Shown here in pieces: positions 24,301 to 35,700 of a stretch of DNA of 64,000 nt (positions are counted from its first letter, which is position 1; every line of letters begins with the position of its first letter). Source of the stretch: Cymodocea nodosa (taxonomy: Eukaryota; Streptophyta; Magnoliopsida; Alismatales; Cymodoceaceae); contig JAZBRI010000003.1 in NCBI GenBank assembly GCA_036874045.1, positions 2,926,501 to 2,990,500 of the forward strand. The letters are read 5' to 3'. The position numbers and the translations under genes were made by a program. The notes beneath the pieces were generated by a model that worked only from the letters and a program-made list of their open reading frames with translations, was not told the origin of the DNA and did not search any database.

Positions 24301-27086
24301 ATAACCTTGCACTCACCACTTTGAAATTCAATTTATATCTTTATAATTATCATATGCTTACATACAAGAAGGCATAACCCTTCCTCTCCCACAAGTACTG
24401 GCACGTGTGCGTACACACACACTCACTCAGACACATCTTCCCTTAGATGAGGGAAGATGCATCTTAATTGTGCATGCATCAATCCATTGTATGTAACTAA
24501 TACTACTTATATACTGCTAGTCGTTTTTGTTTCAGAAGTTTTTTTTATTTAAATTATTTAGTTTTATTTGAATATGTTAAATAACAATTTTGGGTCCTGC
24601 ATTACATTTTCAAAAAATTATTTCCAAAAATTTTGAAAATTCAATTTGTGGATTCAAGGATTCTCATTCAAAATTTCAATTTAATGTTATTGATTTTTAA
24701 TATTGCTAAATGTGAACTTGTAGCAACACTTTTAAAATTTCCATTCCTGTAATTCTTGCACAATATTAGTATTACTAAAATTGTTAACTTATTGTCATAA
24801 AAATGATGTTTAATCCTTCACAACAATGATTTTGTAAAATAAAATGCTTCTGAAAATTCATGTTACAAAATTACTTAATATTGTTATAGTTAGTAAGTAT
24901 AAATTTTGAAAACTTATTAATATTGCTAATAATAATAATAATATACACATTACTATATCATGAATTAAGCATTTACAAAATTGAAAACAATAATACAAAT
25001 CGATATCCAACAAAATATTGATGATGCCATATCTTGTGAAATGTGGATGTGAGATTAGGGAGAAAAGAAATGAATAGAGATTATCACTAATAAAAGGGAA
25101 TTATATATTTATAGGGTTGGTATATATATGAATATCCAATAACTCATTAACCAACACACCAACCAATACATTGTCTAACACAGTCTCCTTCAAGTTGAAA
25201 CATATATCAATCATGCTTAACTTGTTACAAAGTAATTCATAAGACCTTATATTTAGTCCTTTGGTAAAAATATTTGCTAGCTAATACTAGGATTGATTAT
25301 AAGGTGTACAAATAACTCTCTACATCATGTATGTTTAACATAATAACAATTCACCTTTATTTATTTTGTGCATTCATAAAATGTTAGATTGTTGATAATG
25401 AAGATGGCATTTTGGTTATCAAAATGCATGGGGATGTTTACATCATTAGGAAACTAAACTCATGTTAAAAAAACGTAGTTACGTCATCTTATACATAGTT
25501 TGTGCTATAGATCTGTACTTAGCTTTTGCATTAGATCTAGAACTAGAAAACTAGAATCATATAATAGAAAATGGAGTCACATCATCTTATACATGGCTTG
25601 TGCCATATGTTTGTACTTGTAACTATGTTTGTGCCACATCATCTTTTCACCTGTATGTACATACAAGTTACGACGTTTTGTTTCTTGTTATGCTAGGTGA
25701 CAAGATTACCTCCATCATAGGTATAATATCCAAAAGTTGATTTCTTGCTATGTTTGTCTCTTGCATAGCTTGAATTTGAATGTCTCAAAATGTAGGTGGT
25801 TATATTCCTTATCACTTTCAGTTTATACATGAATTGATTGAAAACTCCTGCTAGTGTGTAATGTCAAGACGAGTAACAGTCAAATAGATCAATTTGCCCA
25901 TCTCGTTAACTAGAGATGAGGAACTTTCTCAGAAGTTAGAGCTCTGTAATTCCCATGTCCTTGATCTCAAAATGAGTTTTCAGGTAATTTTTGATTTCTT
26001 GGCTCCCTGTAACATCATTTCTTGTCAATAAGTTATCGTCAACATGTAATATTAGGATGACACTTTACTACTAACTCATCTGTTGAAAACAAAATAGTCT
26101 ACCGCACACTGTAATGTCAAAAACCACTAGAAGAAACAATGGTGTTGAAATTCTTAAACCATATTTGCGGGCTTTGTTTGAGATTGTGAATGGACTTCTC
26201 AAGTAGGCACACGTGAGTCTCCCTCTACTTTGGAGGCTATTTGATAAATACTTGCTTTGTTACCATATAAGAATACATTCTGTGGACAGAGACATACACA
26301 GAGATGCATCATGGATGCATTTCATTTAAATGAGTAGATGACTACTGTAAAAATAGTTTCAGTAGTTTTAGAAGAATCTAAAATAGTATCAGCAACAAAA
26401 AATAGTATTAATAACACCCATAAAATCAGCATTTACTGGGATTGTCTAGGTTGTATTTTGAAGGATTTTTTTAAATTGTTTTATTGTGTCATTGATGATG
26501 TTTGAGATTTTTTTCTAAGATAATAATACTATTTTTATGTATTTGATGGTGGCACACACATTTTTTCCACTAATGTAGATGGACTGACTAGCTTCATAGT
26601 TCACACCTTGAATTTAAAAATTAAAAGAAAATTTAAAGTATTGAAGCTTTTATATGTAGAATAAAATTTCTCATACTATTTGCATGCTATCAAAATGATC
26701 AAGAGGCCTCAACTTGTTTTAACTAAGCGTCGTCCAATTTTCCTTGTTTTCAGCAATACATTCATACACTTGAAGCTTCCCTTCAAGAAGAAATGTCTCG
26801 GCATGCTCCACTTTATGGTGCCGGCTTGGAAGCCTTGTCCATGCAGGAGCTCGAGACTCTCTCTCGTATACACGAGGAGGGGCTTATGCAAATCCGTGCC
26901 CTTCAACAGAGGAAGGGAGGCGTCAAGAATTCACTTGTGAGTGGTCTTTCTCTTCCACATTCCATGTTTGCCACTGCGCAACCCATTACCACCGGATTGC
27001 AACCGTCAATAATCCCAAATGGTACTGCAGTCCATGGAAATGGGCACATAAGCAACTCAACTGGGCCGTGGTTCAGCCCCACCTAA
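12400..27086 (+). CDS. TRAF-like protein with four MATH domains (At2g25320-like)
   Basis: Ten exons: 12400-13783, 14222-14701, 14795-15096, 17281-18000, 18080-18358, 18502-18663, 18782-19690, 19768-19983, 23749-24009, 26754-27086. All borders are GT-AG; introns 1-2 are phase 1, the rest phase 0, giving about 1,681 residues. The related Arabidopsis protein At2g25320 has about 1,670. After a Ser/Ala-rich N-terminus come four MATH/TRAF-C domains (about residues 75-205, 240-385, 413-560, 586-720), three marked by GKFTWRVRNF, GKFTWRIENF and GSFTWRVENF. A long region follows, then coiled coil from about residue 1370 (EIERFVREKKELSKAI) and a conserved LSMQELETLSRIHEEGL segment. MATH domains bind peptides of partners such as ubiquitin ligases and proteases; the role of this long form is not known to me. 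The start at 12400 was chosen because it precedes family-like sequence; the frame is open upstream to an ATG at 12145. Exon 1 is far more GC-rich than later exons. Confidence 0.93.
16046..16790 (-). mobile_element. small retroelement-like insertion in intron 3 (TRIM-like)
   Basis: The insertion is bounded by TGTTGGG at 16046 and CCAACA at 16790, and the ends form an imperfect inverted pair of about 16 bases. On the minus strand a sequence starting TGTTGGTGTT ends in CTCACTCTCA near 16642. It is directly followed by TGGTACCAAAGCATC, a worn tRNA-Met primer-binding site (TGGTATCAGAGC). That suggests an LTR of about 150 bp at 16642-16790. A matching left LTR is not evident, so the call is tentative; a MITE-like element with long ends is the alternative. 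Confidence 0.4.
20576..20900 (-). pseudogene. unidentified gene remnant with acidic C-terminal tail, in intron 8
   Basis: Read on the minus strand, the stretch ends with a clean acidic reading frame. It contains VDMNEDEVNLEETKEEALDD, then YETWNDENAKILDDGDEDDD and F before a TAG at 20578-20576. Upstream pieces in shifted frames include DFVLEYNGSLVATT and KPTKSLRFHSKYAYHL. The composition looks like a real protein C-terminus rather than random AT-rich sequence, but stops and frameshifts interrupt it. I do not recognise the family. It may be a retrocopy or a fragment carried by a transposon. Confidence 0.45.
21541..21880 (-). mobile_element. RTE-type LINE, 3' part, antisense copy in intron 8
   Basis: It starts with the same terminal block as at 1085 (CATAATCCCATTATG on +). 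Rightwards on the + strand it runs into the complement of the conserved RTE C-terminal region (about 21655-21790), corresponding to WFGHVQRR and GRGRPKKTW-like segments. The reading frame is destroyed. Confidence 0.65.
21915..23092 (+). mobile_element. RTE-type LINE, reverse transcriptase to 3' end, sense copy in intron 8
   Basis: The + strand gives, with stops and shifts, FMLGRSIMEVIYLLGQLVES, MIFIDLKKVYDRILRNLL, a CMLFVDE version of the FADD catalytic box, then MKWKNASEVLCDKKITLKLK and a TMIYGLGCE segment. Their order matches plant RTE reverse transcriptase and its C-terminal part. The copy ends in TAGTGGGATTATGGCTTAA plus a TTGTTG-like tail at about 23075-23090. It is 5'-truncated and inactive. 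Confidence 0.85.
25180..26330 (-). mobile_element. Copia retrotransposon remnant in intron 9
   Basis: On the minus strand, 26240-26100 reads like the Copia polymerase segment THVCLLEKSIHNLKQ with QIWFKNFN. The stretch 25380-25210 reads like the RNase H end (ELFVHLINPS, then IFLPKD, the usual S-D-Q-x-A-D-I-x-T-K segment). Stops are frequent. Between them 25420-25700 is more diverged. It appears to be an old insertion antisense to the host gene. Confidence 0.65.
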
Positions 27087-27511
27087 GACAGAACCGAATT
27101 TTTCTGATACTCGATTCATGCCATACGGTGACGGCTATTGTGGCTGTCGTTGAAACTAAGTTATCGGTTCATGCCGTAGCTTCTCTCTCTGGGCAAGCCC
27201 ACCCATTTGATCTGATAGAACTTTCGGATGAGCGCCATATGAAGTAGTGTTGTATAAATAATCGATCAGTAGTCATGGAATAATTTAACGGAAGTGCGAT
27301 CCAATGGGGCTTATCAATTGCAAACGGGAGTTCGCGGTCACGATGGCATCACAGGAGCTCAGATTTTAGTTACCATTTCACGAGTTGCATGAGTTATATT
27401 GCTATTGGCGCCAAGAGAAAGGTAGCGCTTGCTTTTTCCCGATTTTACCTTACTCTGTAATTGAAAATGATTCAAAGTCATACGACTTCCTTTCTTCAAC
27501 AGCTTCCACTT

Positions 27512-27845
27512 TTCATGCTTGAATATTTTCAATAGCAGTAGCTGTTTTAATGTTACCATGATTTGCTCGCTTTTCTTATTTTTGTGCTAACACATTTCAT
27601 CTTTAGTCTAAAGCTCAGAGCATCAGTTGCTTCTGCATGATATTACAGTGTAAATTGAGTCCATTAAGAAGGGGATGTGAAGCTTCATGCTTGAATATTT
27701 TCAATAGCAGTATCTGTTGTAGTGTTACTTTGATTTGCTTGCTTTTCTTATTTTTATGCAACACATTTCATCTATAGTCTAAAGTTCAGAGCATCAGTCG
27801 TTTCGGCATAATATTATAGTGTAAATTAAGCCCATTGAGAAGGAT
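27512..27845 (+). repeat. tandem duplication of a ~165-bp unit downstream of the TRAF-like gene
   Basis: Copies 27512-27677 and 27684-27845 both start TTCATGCTTGAATATTTTCA, share ACACATTTCATC, AGAGCATCAGT and AGTGTAAATT, and end near CCATTRAGAAGG. They differ by scattered substitutions. The first copy begins about 425 bp after the stop codon, so the duplication may lie in or just past the 3' UTR. Confidence 0.9.
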
Positions 27846-28079
27846 AAGAAACTTAACAATTATGATCGCATTCCCTTCCAACTTTTTGTATACATATATA
27901 TTTTATAAATCATAGGCATTGAAGGGCAAGTGTCTTTCATCTTGATTTATTTCTTATTTAATCGAGTCATCCTGAAAGACTCATCTTAGAAAATTATTAT
28001 TCTGTTTTGTGTTTTTTTTTGGAAGAAAAAAATCAAGAAATACAGAAAATGGAAAGTCAAGAAATAGAAAAAAGAAAAA

Positions 28080-29920
28080 GTTAAGAAAATGATATTTGAG
28101 GTTGTTTGACATTGTCTAATATTTAATAATGAATGTATCACACCCTAATCTGTTATTGTTTTTCTTTATTTTTAAGTGTTTTCAACAATATGTATTTTTC
28201 ATCATTTTCAATGTGTTGGAACTTTGATTTTATAATCACCTTTAATTTCGTTTGCTTCATTTTGAAAAATCTTTAAGTAAATATGTTTTACGGATGAAAT
28301 GATGAAATAGAAAACAAGCCTAAATAATTTTAACTTGTGTTTTATATGAAATGATATATAACCTTAGAAAATTAAGAAATGATGTTTTACTACTCTAAAT
28401 AAGTGTTCAATGATTATTCGTAACCATAGATGCTTATAATTGAAATTTTTGATAACATTACTTATAAGATAATTAATATTATAGTCATTTATAAGATATT
28501 GAGCACCTTGAAATGGAGTAATAAATTTTTGTTGATTTAGATAATTGATATCAATCAAATAAAATTTTCTTACATACAAAATTTATATCAAAGTAATCAA
28601 AGGCCAACCTTTTGTAGTATGATTATCATGTAGGATTAATCTTGAACTTTATAAGTACCAACCATATTTGGTGAAACTTGAAAGTTATTTGGTTGACTTA
28701 TTACATTTTCATATAAAAATTATAAGTTATCATAATATTTTATGATAATTAAACTTTTTTATTTCTAAATTTTATATTTTCTTCTTCAATAATTGTTACT
28801 TTTACATGTGCCATCAATAACTTTAATATAACCTTACAAACATTATAGTAAAAAAAATTAAATAGACAAAAATTTGTATTACTAATACATTTATAATATT
28901 ATCAAAAAAAATTTACCTTAAAATATGAAAAAATAATAAGCTCGTTACAAATCCTATATTATTTAGAGTTGATGAAAATTTTGCTATATGTAATTTAATT
29001 GTAATATAGCATTTAACATTTCATTAAAGTAAATGTCGATAATTTACACAAAATGATGAGAATGCTCTAAAGTTATTTTATACATTGTAATTGATACAAC
29101 TTTTTTGTTCCTTAGTACGGAAAACTATTTTAAGAAAATAACTTGACTCATTTGATTAGACAATAAAGAATCTAACAATCTTTTTATATAATTTGCACAT
29201 TCTCTACTATAAATTCTTTTAATATTTTTGAAGTTAGAGTATTTAAAACACTTGTCATTTTAAGTACCTACCATCATGACTAATATTTTCTTACATTTTA
29301 ACTTCTTTCTCTTTTAATAGCAACTACAAAAGCTGGCATGCTTGTAACGAGTAATCTTTATATGATATACATCAATAATAAGTAATATGTACTTTCCTAA
29401 AAATAAATTTTAAAATAAACACATAACACGAACAACAATAATATTATAACAAATGCATTCATCATTGTCTCAAATAAAAATATTATAACATTGTTTCAAA
29501 TACATATATCATATATAATATTGTTTCAAATGCTTTTCATAATTTATATTTTAACCATTCCACTTTCATTTTCAATGGCATGAATAGAAATTGATGTCAC
29601 TTTTCCTTATTTTGTAATAACTCTAGCACTTTGAATCTCTCCTTTATATTAATTTCTTGGATAGATAATAGTTCATTCATTACTTTCTTTATTTACTTTC
29701 AATTTTTTTCCTTTAATATTGGTTTCCTCGGCACAAACATCTTATTGTTAAACTTGAACTAAGTTGTGTTGGCATTTGGCGGTGGCTGAGTTATTCCTGT
29801 TTTGTTTTGGAGTTCCTTTTTGGAAATCACTTTCCTCTTCAAGTTCCGTTATGATTTATTCACCTACAGCTTGTGCAGATCTATTTCTTTTTATTTTAAT
29901 GAATTTCCTGTGTTGCGGTT
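28080..29920 (-). mobile_element. decayed PIF/Harbinger-type element, copy 2, with transposase remnant
   Basis: An open frame on the minus strand at 28579-28364 encodes KFYLIDINYLNQQKFITPFQ and, further on, NYKHLWLRIIIEHLFRVVKH. These match the Harbinger DDE nuclease pattern YYLVDAGYxNxxGFLxPYRG ... NxRHxxLRNVIERxFGVLK, keeping the second aspartate and the final glutamate. Rightwards (29000-29250) lies the equivalent of the transposase N-terminus, with stops. Copy 1 at 5880-8200 is its relative. Terminal repeats were not found, and it cannot encode a working transposase. Confidence 0.7.
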
Positions 29921-29929
29921 CAAAAAATC

Positions 29930-30500
29930 AGCAATAACTTTGCCATCAATTTTGTAAGTACTTAAAGCATAAGTAAATTTCTTCACCTCAAAATGGGGCC
30001 GAATGATAAGTCACCATGCCGAGTACTGTCAGAACAGTCACATACAAATTTAGATAAGCATTTCCCAAATTATGATTTCAGCAAAATAAATCTTAATTGT
30101 CAATACTTTAATGCAAGCAATTGCCCAGCAAACACAAACATTTAAATATTGGATTAGTTGGTGCTTATATAAAATACTAGTTATCAAGGATTCATGATAA
30201 CACAAGCGATAAATTGATTGTTTGAGTTCATCTCAAACAAAACCCTTGCAGAGAAAAAGCTTCCTTATTTACTAAATTACTAATCCCAGATAATGATGTA
30301 AAAAATGGGATGCATAAAGGAATGTACGATTCAAGCATGAGCACTCGGAAAAATAAATTGTACGTCAGAATCATAAAAGCAACAATTTAATGAACCAAAA
30401 TATCTAGTGGACAGAGATGTGAGAGTCCAACCCCCACTTCACTTCAGAGTGGCAAGTTTATTGAATCGAAGAATTGTTTATTTAAAAAAACCTTTTTCAA
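29930..30500. other. intergenic, nothing recognised
   Basis: No gene, RNA or repeat is supported here. The region may include the 3' flank of the small minus-strand candidate gene to the right. Confidence 0.4.
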
Positions 30501-30783
30501 GCAACAATCATATTTTTGAAAAAAAAATGACAAAAGGTACTTTCCATAGAAGGTATTAGCCTCCTCGCATAAAAAGTAGACAAATCAATGAAGCACACGA
30601 AATGGTTTTTCTTGGAAGGAAGAACAAACGAAAAGTTGGTGAAGTAAACTAGAAATCGTTTCCAAATGGAGGTTATCTGTAATTCACCAAGAAAACTTGC
30701 TATACTTTCTGTCGACATAATTATTGAAGAACCATGAACACAAAAATGCAAATCGCTGGATCATAAATCTCAAGATAAAACTA

Positions 30784-31273
30784 CTACTTGAAGAAATAAT
30801 AATAATTGGACAAAAACGGAAGCAGATCGCTGATCGACCTCGTCGAGATGGATTTCCTCTTCCCCGTGGAGCACCACCCACCGAAGATCTCATGCAATAG
30901 ACAACGAGCAACCTAAAATGGCAGGAACTGGGAACAGATTCAGGGAATGTAAAATCAGGTAGTTTTGGGGTTTATTCAACTGGAATCCCAAAGCAAGTCG
31001 AATACAACAAAAAAGACATAAAATCGACACTTGAAAATCTCAACGAAAAAATATAAATGGGAATCAAAAATCCCAATGAACATTGTTACCTAGACAGTCG
31101 GCTTACTCTGGAGGAGCGACGGGCGTTCTCTACGAAAGAAATGATTTCAGCCGAAGACGAGAGGAGGTTTCGTGCCAGCGGCTTACTGCTTTTCTTTGTT
31201 TCCGGTTATCGACGAAGACAACGTTGGCGAGAGATTTCGACACAAGCAAGGACAAGGCCGAGGCAACGAACAT
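30784..31273 (-). CDS. candidate small two-exon protein gene, about 71 residues, unknown
   Basis: Exon 1 at 31273-31187 begins ATG and encodes MFVASALSLLVSKSLANVVF, then VDNRKQRKA. A donor GTAAGC follows at 31186. Joining to an acceptor TTTTAG before 30912 keeps the frame and gives VARCLLHEIFGGWCSTGKRK, then SISTRSISDLLPFLSNYYYF and FK before a stop at 30786-30784. The N-terminus is hydrophobic enough for a signal or anchor sequence. Upstream there is a TATA box and a leader typical of plant genes (see the promoter entry). I know no family with this sequence, and other splice choices are possible. The locus could also be a non-coding transcript. Confidence 0.35.
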
Positions 31274-31394
31274 GTTGAGATCAAGTCAACGAAGTCGATT
31301 TCCGTCTACCGACGAAGATGGGGGAAAGCAGCACAAGCATGGGCGAAGAGGACGAGGTCGAGACGAGAAGAGGGTTTTAGGGCTTTCAGAGGGT

Positions 31395-31433
31395 ATGAGA
31401 TGCGAAAGTCGAAAAAGTTCAACTTTTTATATA
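31395..31433 (-). promoter_or_regulatory. TATA box and leader start of the small minus-strand gene
   Basis: On the minus strand TATATATAAAAAG (31433-31421) is followed, about 30 bp on, by a leader containing CCCTCTGAAAGCCCTAAAAC and a CTTCTCGTCTCG pyrimidine-rich stretch. CCCTAAAACCC-type leaders are common at plant promoters. The next 250 bases are GC-richer than the surroundings. A short upstream ATG (31341) opens a 19-codon frame before the main ATG. Confidence 0.45.
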
Positions 31434-31499
31434 TATATTAAAGCTGAGAATAAGTTTTTTAACTTTTTTTTAGACGACACAGATACTAGAAAAATTTAA

Positions 31500-32080
31500 A
31501 AAAAACTTTTCTTTTCTTTTTTTGACTTATCTAACGGTACAAAATTCTTCTTAAAAAGGAAAAAAAGTATTGTAATTTAGATTTGTCATGTTTGTTTAAG
31601 TTCTACTAACATCTTGATTAATCCACTGGTGACTATATTAAGAAGAGACTTGTTTAAATGGGTTCAAATTAAATTAATTAAAGATTTACTCAATTAATTA
31701 CCATTAGTCGTAATTTTATGCAAGAATAACTTCAAATCACAGATCATTCTGAATTGCATCCATTATCTTGTATAAGCTCTTGGAACCACCTCTCTTGGAA
31801 CTCTTAGGAAACAAGATTACAGAGAACTTCTTCTCTTCTTGGTACCATGAGACTACACATGTATGTTTCTTTTCAGTATCATTTGTCTAGGATTATCTTA
31901 AAATCATAATTTTGTACATCATTTTATTTAAGAAAAATCTAATGATTTTGCATATTATTGTTTGGAGAGGATGAAAGTTGTTATATCTAGGCATTATCAT
32001 AAAAAACACTTTGATAATTAAAATCTGAAATTCTAAAGAACCCAAAAAATAAAACATTATTAAAAAAAACCACAGCATAG
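31500..32080. other. AT-rich intergenic, nothing recognised
   Basis: No support for genes or known repeats was seen here. Confidence 0.5.
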
Positions 32081-32128
32081 ATTGATGATACGTGTGGGGA
32101 AGGGCAACCAAGTCTGCAGTGGTAGCAG

Positions 32129-32505
32129 ACGATCAGCGCACGCCCTGCAGCTTTCCTTCTGCTCACGACCTCCCTCCTCCTCTTCACGCCTCTCTCCACG
32201 GCGTGCACCGCCCGTCCTTGCAGACCACGGTCGTCCGTCCCCGGCGACGCCCTCAAGCCTGGCGCGTGCGGCAACTTGCCGGGCGCAGTCAACGTGGCCG
32301 TCGGTGCTCCCCACTCCGGTGCCCGGTGCTGTTCGCTTCTCCGGGGAGTCGCCGACGCCGAGGCAGCCGCTTGCCTCTGCACCGCCCTGAGGGCGAAGGT
32401 GCTCGGCGTGGTCACCATGAAGGTGCCCGTGGTCCTAAGCCCTTCTGGTGAGCTCCTGTAAGAAGAAGAAGAAGATATATCCCCGACGGATTCAAGTGCA
32501 TTTGA
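32129..32505 (+). pseudogene. hybrid proline-rich protein (8-cysteine motif) pseudogene
   Basis: From 32129 one frame reads a signal-peptide-like run (AAFLLLTTSLLLFTPLSTAC). The 8-cysteine motif of HyPRP/lipid-transfer-related cell-wall proteins follows: ALKPGACGNLPGAVNVAVGA, then ARCCSLLRGVADAEAAACLC and TALRAKVLGVVTMKVPVVLS. Family members normally start with ATG; here the aligned codon is ACG (32129-32131), and the frame is closed upstream by TAG. Near the end the frame hits TAA at 32459. A shifted frame then gives C plus a Lys run at about 32457-32474, and a third frame gives IPDGFKCI and a stop at 32503-32505, the usual ending. Thus the start is lost and two frameshifts break the tail around a GAA repeat. 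The short proline-rich region is almost absent. High GC contrasts with the neighbours. Confidence 0.85.
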
Positions 32506-32659
32506 CGTTGCCGTCTCATCGACGTCCGATCACGATCGTCTTGTTCGAACGTAATAATATTTCACTTCCCTTGTCAATCGAATGACAAACCACGCTTATT
32601 ATATATGTTGGCTTTATTTGTCGCTGTGAACGACGGACGTCGAAACCATCCATCCGTGT

Positions 32660-32705
<46 letters not shown>
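32660..32705. repeat. compound microsatellite (AC)n(AT)n
   Basis: About 12 AC units (32660-32684) run directly into about 11 TA units (32684-32705). Confidence 0.95.
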
Positions 32706-32709
32706 GCAT

Positions 32710-35700
32710 GACGATCCTATAGATCTATAATCATATGATTACGACCATTATATATGGAAGATATATATGATTCTGATGTCAATGACCCCATCCATCTGCG
32801 ACATTGCTTAGCGTCGACGGCACTTGAAGGATGGACATGACATCTCCCGTTCCGCCATTCGCGGTCGGACACAGTGCACGTGGTTCAGGAGGAAGAAGAC
32901 GGGGCGGGGACAGACGAGCTCCAGAATCACAGATCATGCACGGACACCCCACGCGCTCTGAAAGAATCACATCAGATCTCGCGCCCACCCCACCCTGCAA
33001 AAATCTATTTATACATTCAAATAATATATATATCTAAAGGTAGAAGGGAAGTATATTAATTTGTTAAAATATTAGCTCAAATGAAGGATTTTTCCTTCGT
33101 CTTTTATTATTTAAGATGATAAATTTTCTAGTGCCGTCGGCAGTCGCCAGGACGATGCTTAATTAATTAGCCAAAGAAAGCAAGCTAGGAATAAGAGAAG
33201 GAAGCATGAGATGTCTACAAAGAATATTGGCGCCTGTTATTTGATTTTATCCTGTGGAGTAAATTAATCATAAGAAGCCGTTTGGGTTTAGTACAATTGA
33301 TCTCTCGTGAAGTTGTAGAAACCCTACCGTGTTCAAAAGAGTTAATACTCTTTTTTGATAATGATAAACATTTTTTCCTAGATTTAAACTTAATCACAAC
33401 ATTCTTTTTTTTTATCTTGCTATAATTAATTAAGTAGCGTTTAAATCAAATTACGGGCATGCTCAATCGCGTATAATTAATTAATTGAGATTATACATGT
33501 ACACCATATGAGGTGACAGAAACCATATATATGGATTATGAGCACTACCATATATACATACATATATATCTTGTTAATTTAATTGAGATGCATGTGTTGA
33601 TCATTTTACTTTGCACATTCCATATATAATCGAAAATATAATACCATAATTTAGAGAGAAAAAAAAAAGGTGGATTGTGGTGATGACGATGTTCTTCTCA
33701 CTTAGTTGAATTTAAATACAATCTACGTACGTGTCAATGCTGTTTGTTCGTTTCAGTTTATATTCATGTCATTGTGATTTCATGATCCTGCACTGCTTTC
33801 ATAATTAATCTGAACTAAACAGTTGAGACAGCCAAGATTGAAATGCTTATCAATTGAAAGAAACTGGAACATTTCTTTGTTTGTAGATTAGATACACATA
33901 CAATACGGCTTGCAGTTCTCCGGTCTTCCTACCAAATTAGCTGCCAGACCCTCGACGTACGCCTGTAAATGAAGCCCAAGAAAAGCTGTCCATGTCAAGG
34001 GAGCTGGTCGACAAACTTGACCGCCGGCTGTCAACTGACAAAACCCTAACATTGCATTCAGATTAGTCCTCTTAATTAATCTCCATCGTAATTAACTAAG
34101 GTATCGGTGTGCGTGTGTGCGTGTGTGTGTGCATTTACCAGTTACCAGCTGCACACCGTACTGGTATTGGGTTTAATCTTCTCTGATCTCTTCTCTTCTC
34201 TTCTTCTTCTTCGCTAGGGGTGTGAAGTCCACAGGCGTCCTCTATTTAGGTCGACCCACCACACTGTGTGAAGGTGTCAGCACCCTCCCCTCCATCGTCT
34301 TCCATACACAACATGCACGTACCATAATGCTGTAACATGGAGGATTGGACCAGCCGTTAGCATACTGATTTCTGCTTCCTAGCCTCCTGTTCTGGCAAAA
34401 CCCCTCCATGCTTCGTGAGAGAGCTAGACCGCCCTGCAGGCTGGGCTGCACATGTATGCTAATTACATGAAAACAACGCTACCAGTCTGCGCTCTTTACC
34501 CTTCTTCCTGCTCCTGGGACAAGTCGAATCTCATAAAGAGATTCTAGACAAACGTAGTGACAAAACCCAAGTGTTTCGCTGTTCTGAAATGGATTAGAAG
34601 TCGACATCGTGGTAGAGATGCCCCTAAACGGCAGCCATGCCATGGCAGTGCTAGCTAATTAATTAGTCGCTGATTAAACTATGTATCATACCTGGTAAAA
34701 CCAAGATCATAAGCTGCAGAATGACTCTGATCAGTGGTATTCCTGTGATCATACCATATGAATTAGCTGGCAGTTGCAAGCATTTAGAATTAGCTAGCCA
34801 ACAGTCATCACATGTATAACCAGGGGAATTTTACAAATGTTGATGGTCACACAGTTTTCGATTGTGGAGTTTAGCTGTGACTAGAAGGTCTTTATTATAG
34901 ATTTAATGAAAATGCGCAAAGTTCCACGTTTGAAAAAAATGTAAAGATCTGACTTGAGTTAATATATGACGAATCCTTTCACTTATTATTAATTAGTTTT
35001 GAGATGAAATATTATATATGATATTAAAGTAGATTTATGCACATATACCCTTAAAATAATTGTATGCTCAAAATAAACCATAGGTGAGAAATAGTGGAAA
35101 AGGCTGAAAAATATAAGAATAGAATTTAGATTAATAGACAATGAACCACTTTGCTTGTTTTCAATTAATTTTGAAATAAAATATTTAACAAAAAATACTG
35201 CTATTAAGGAAAAAAAAAACTGTTAATGCGTGGTTTTGTAAAAGCCATATATGCTTCAGAAGAACATCGCAGGCATCAAATCAAAGCGCTACATGAAGCA
35301 GACGAGCAGAAACGCCAAATCCTCAACTGTATCAGATGTAAAACCACACGATATTCTGAAGAGAACGGGCGTTCCAGATGACCAAGTAATGTCCATTCCA
35401 TGGTCGCGACTCCTCCTCCTCTTCCTTGCTTTGCCTTTCTCCTTTTCCTCTGCAGTGAGCAAACGGCACGCAAGGAAAGAAGGAGCTACAGTGACTAAAG
35501 GGAGAGGGCCAAGTTACCATCGATAGATCGATCGGGGACTTTGCACATGAACAGGAGACGCTGACATGATCGATGGGCGCTTCGGATCACACCTGCCCTC
35601 CTCAGATCAAAACATCCCCGCACGAATAATATAGAACAGCAAATTGACAGAAGCTGGCAGATCGATCAATATATGAACCTGTAGATGGAGGGGAATATAC

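Noticed and set aside
24434..24459. Perfect 10-bp hairpin CATCTTCCCT/AGGGAAGATG with a 6-nt loop
   Set aside because: Too short to be a miRNA precursor, and it lies within an intron beside simple repeats; probably chance.
30497..30751. 84-codon minus-strand open frame near the small candidate gene
   Set aside because: No family likeness, and it overlaps the likely 3' UTR of the better-supported two-exon model.
35251..35526. 91-codon + strand open frame with a hydrophobic segment
   Set aside because: No splice or promoter context and no recognisable family; the complementary frame is equally open.
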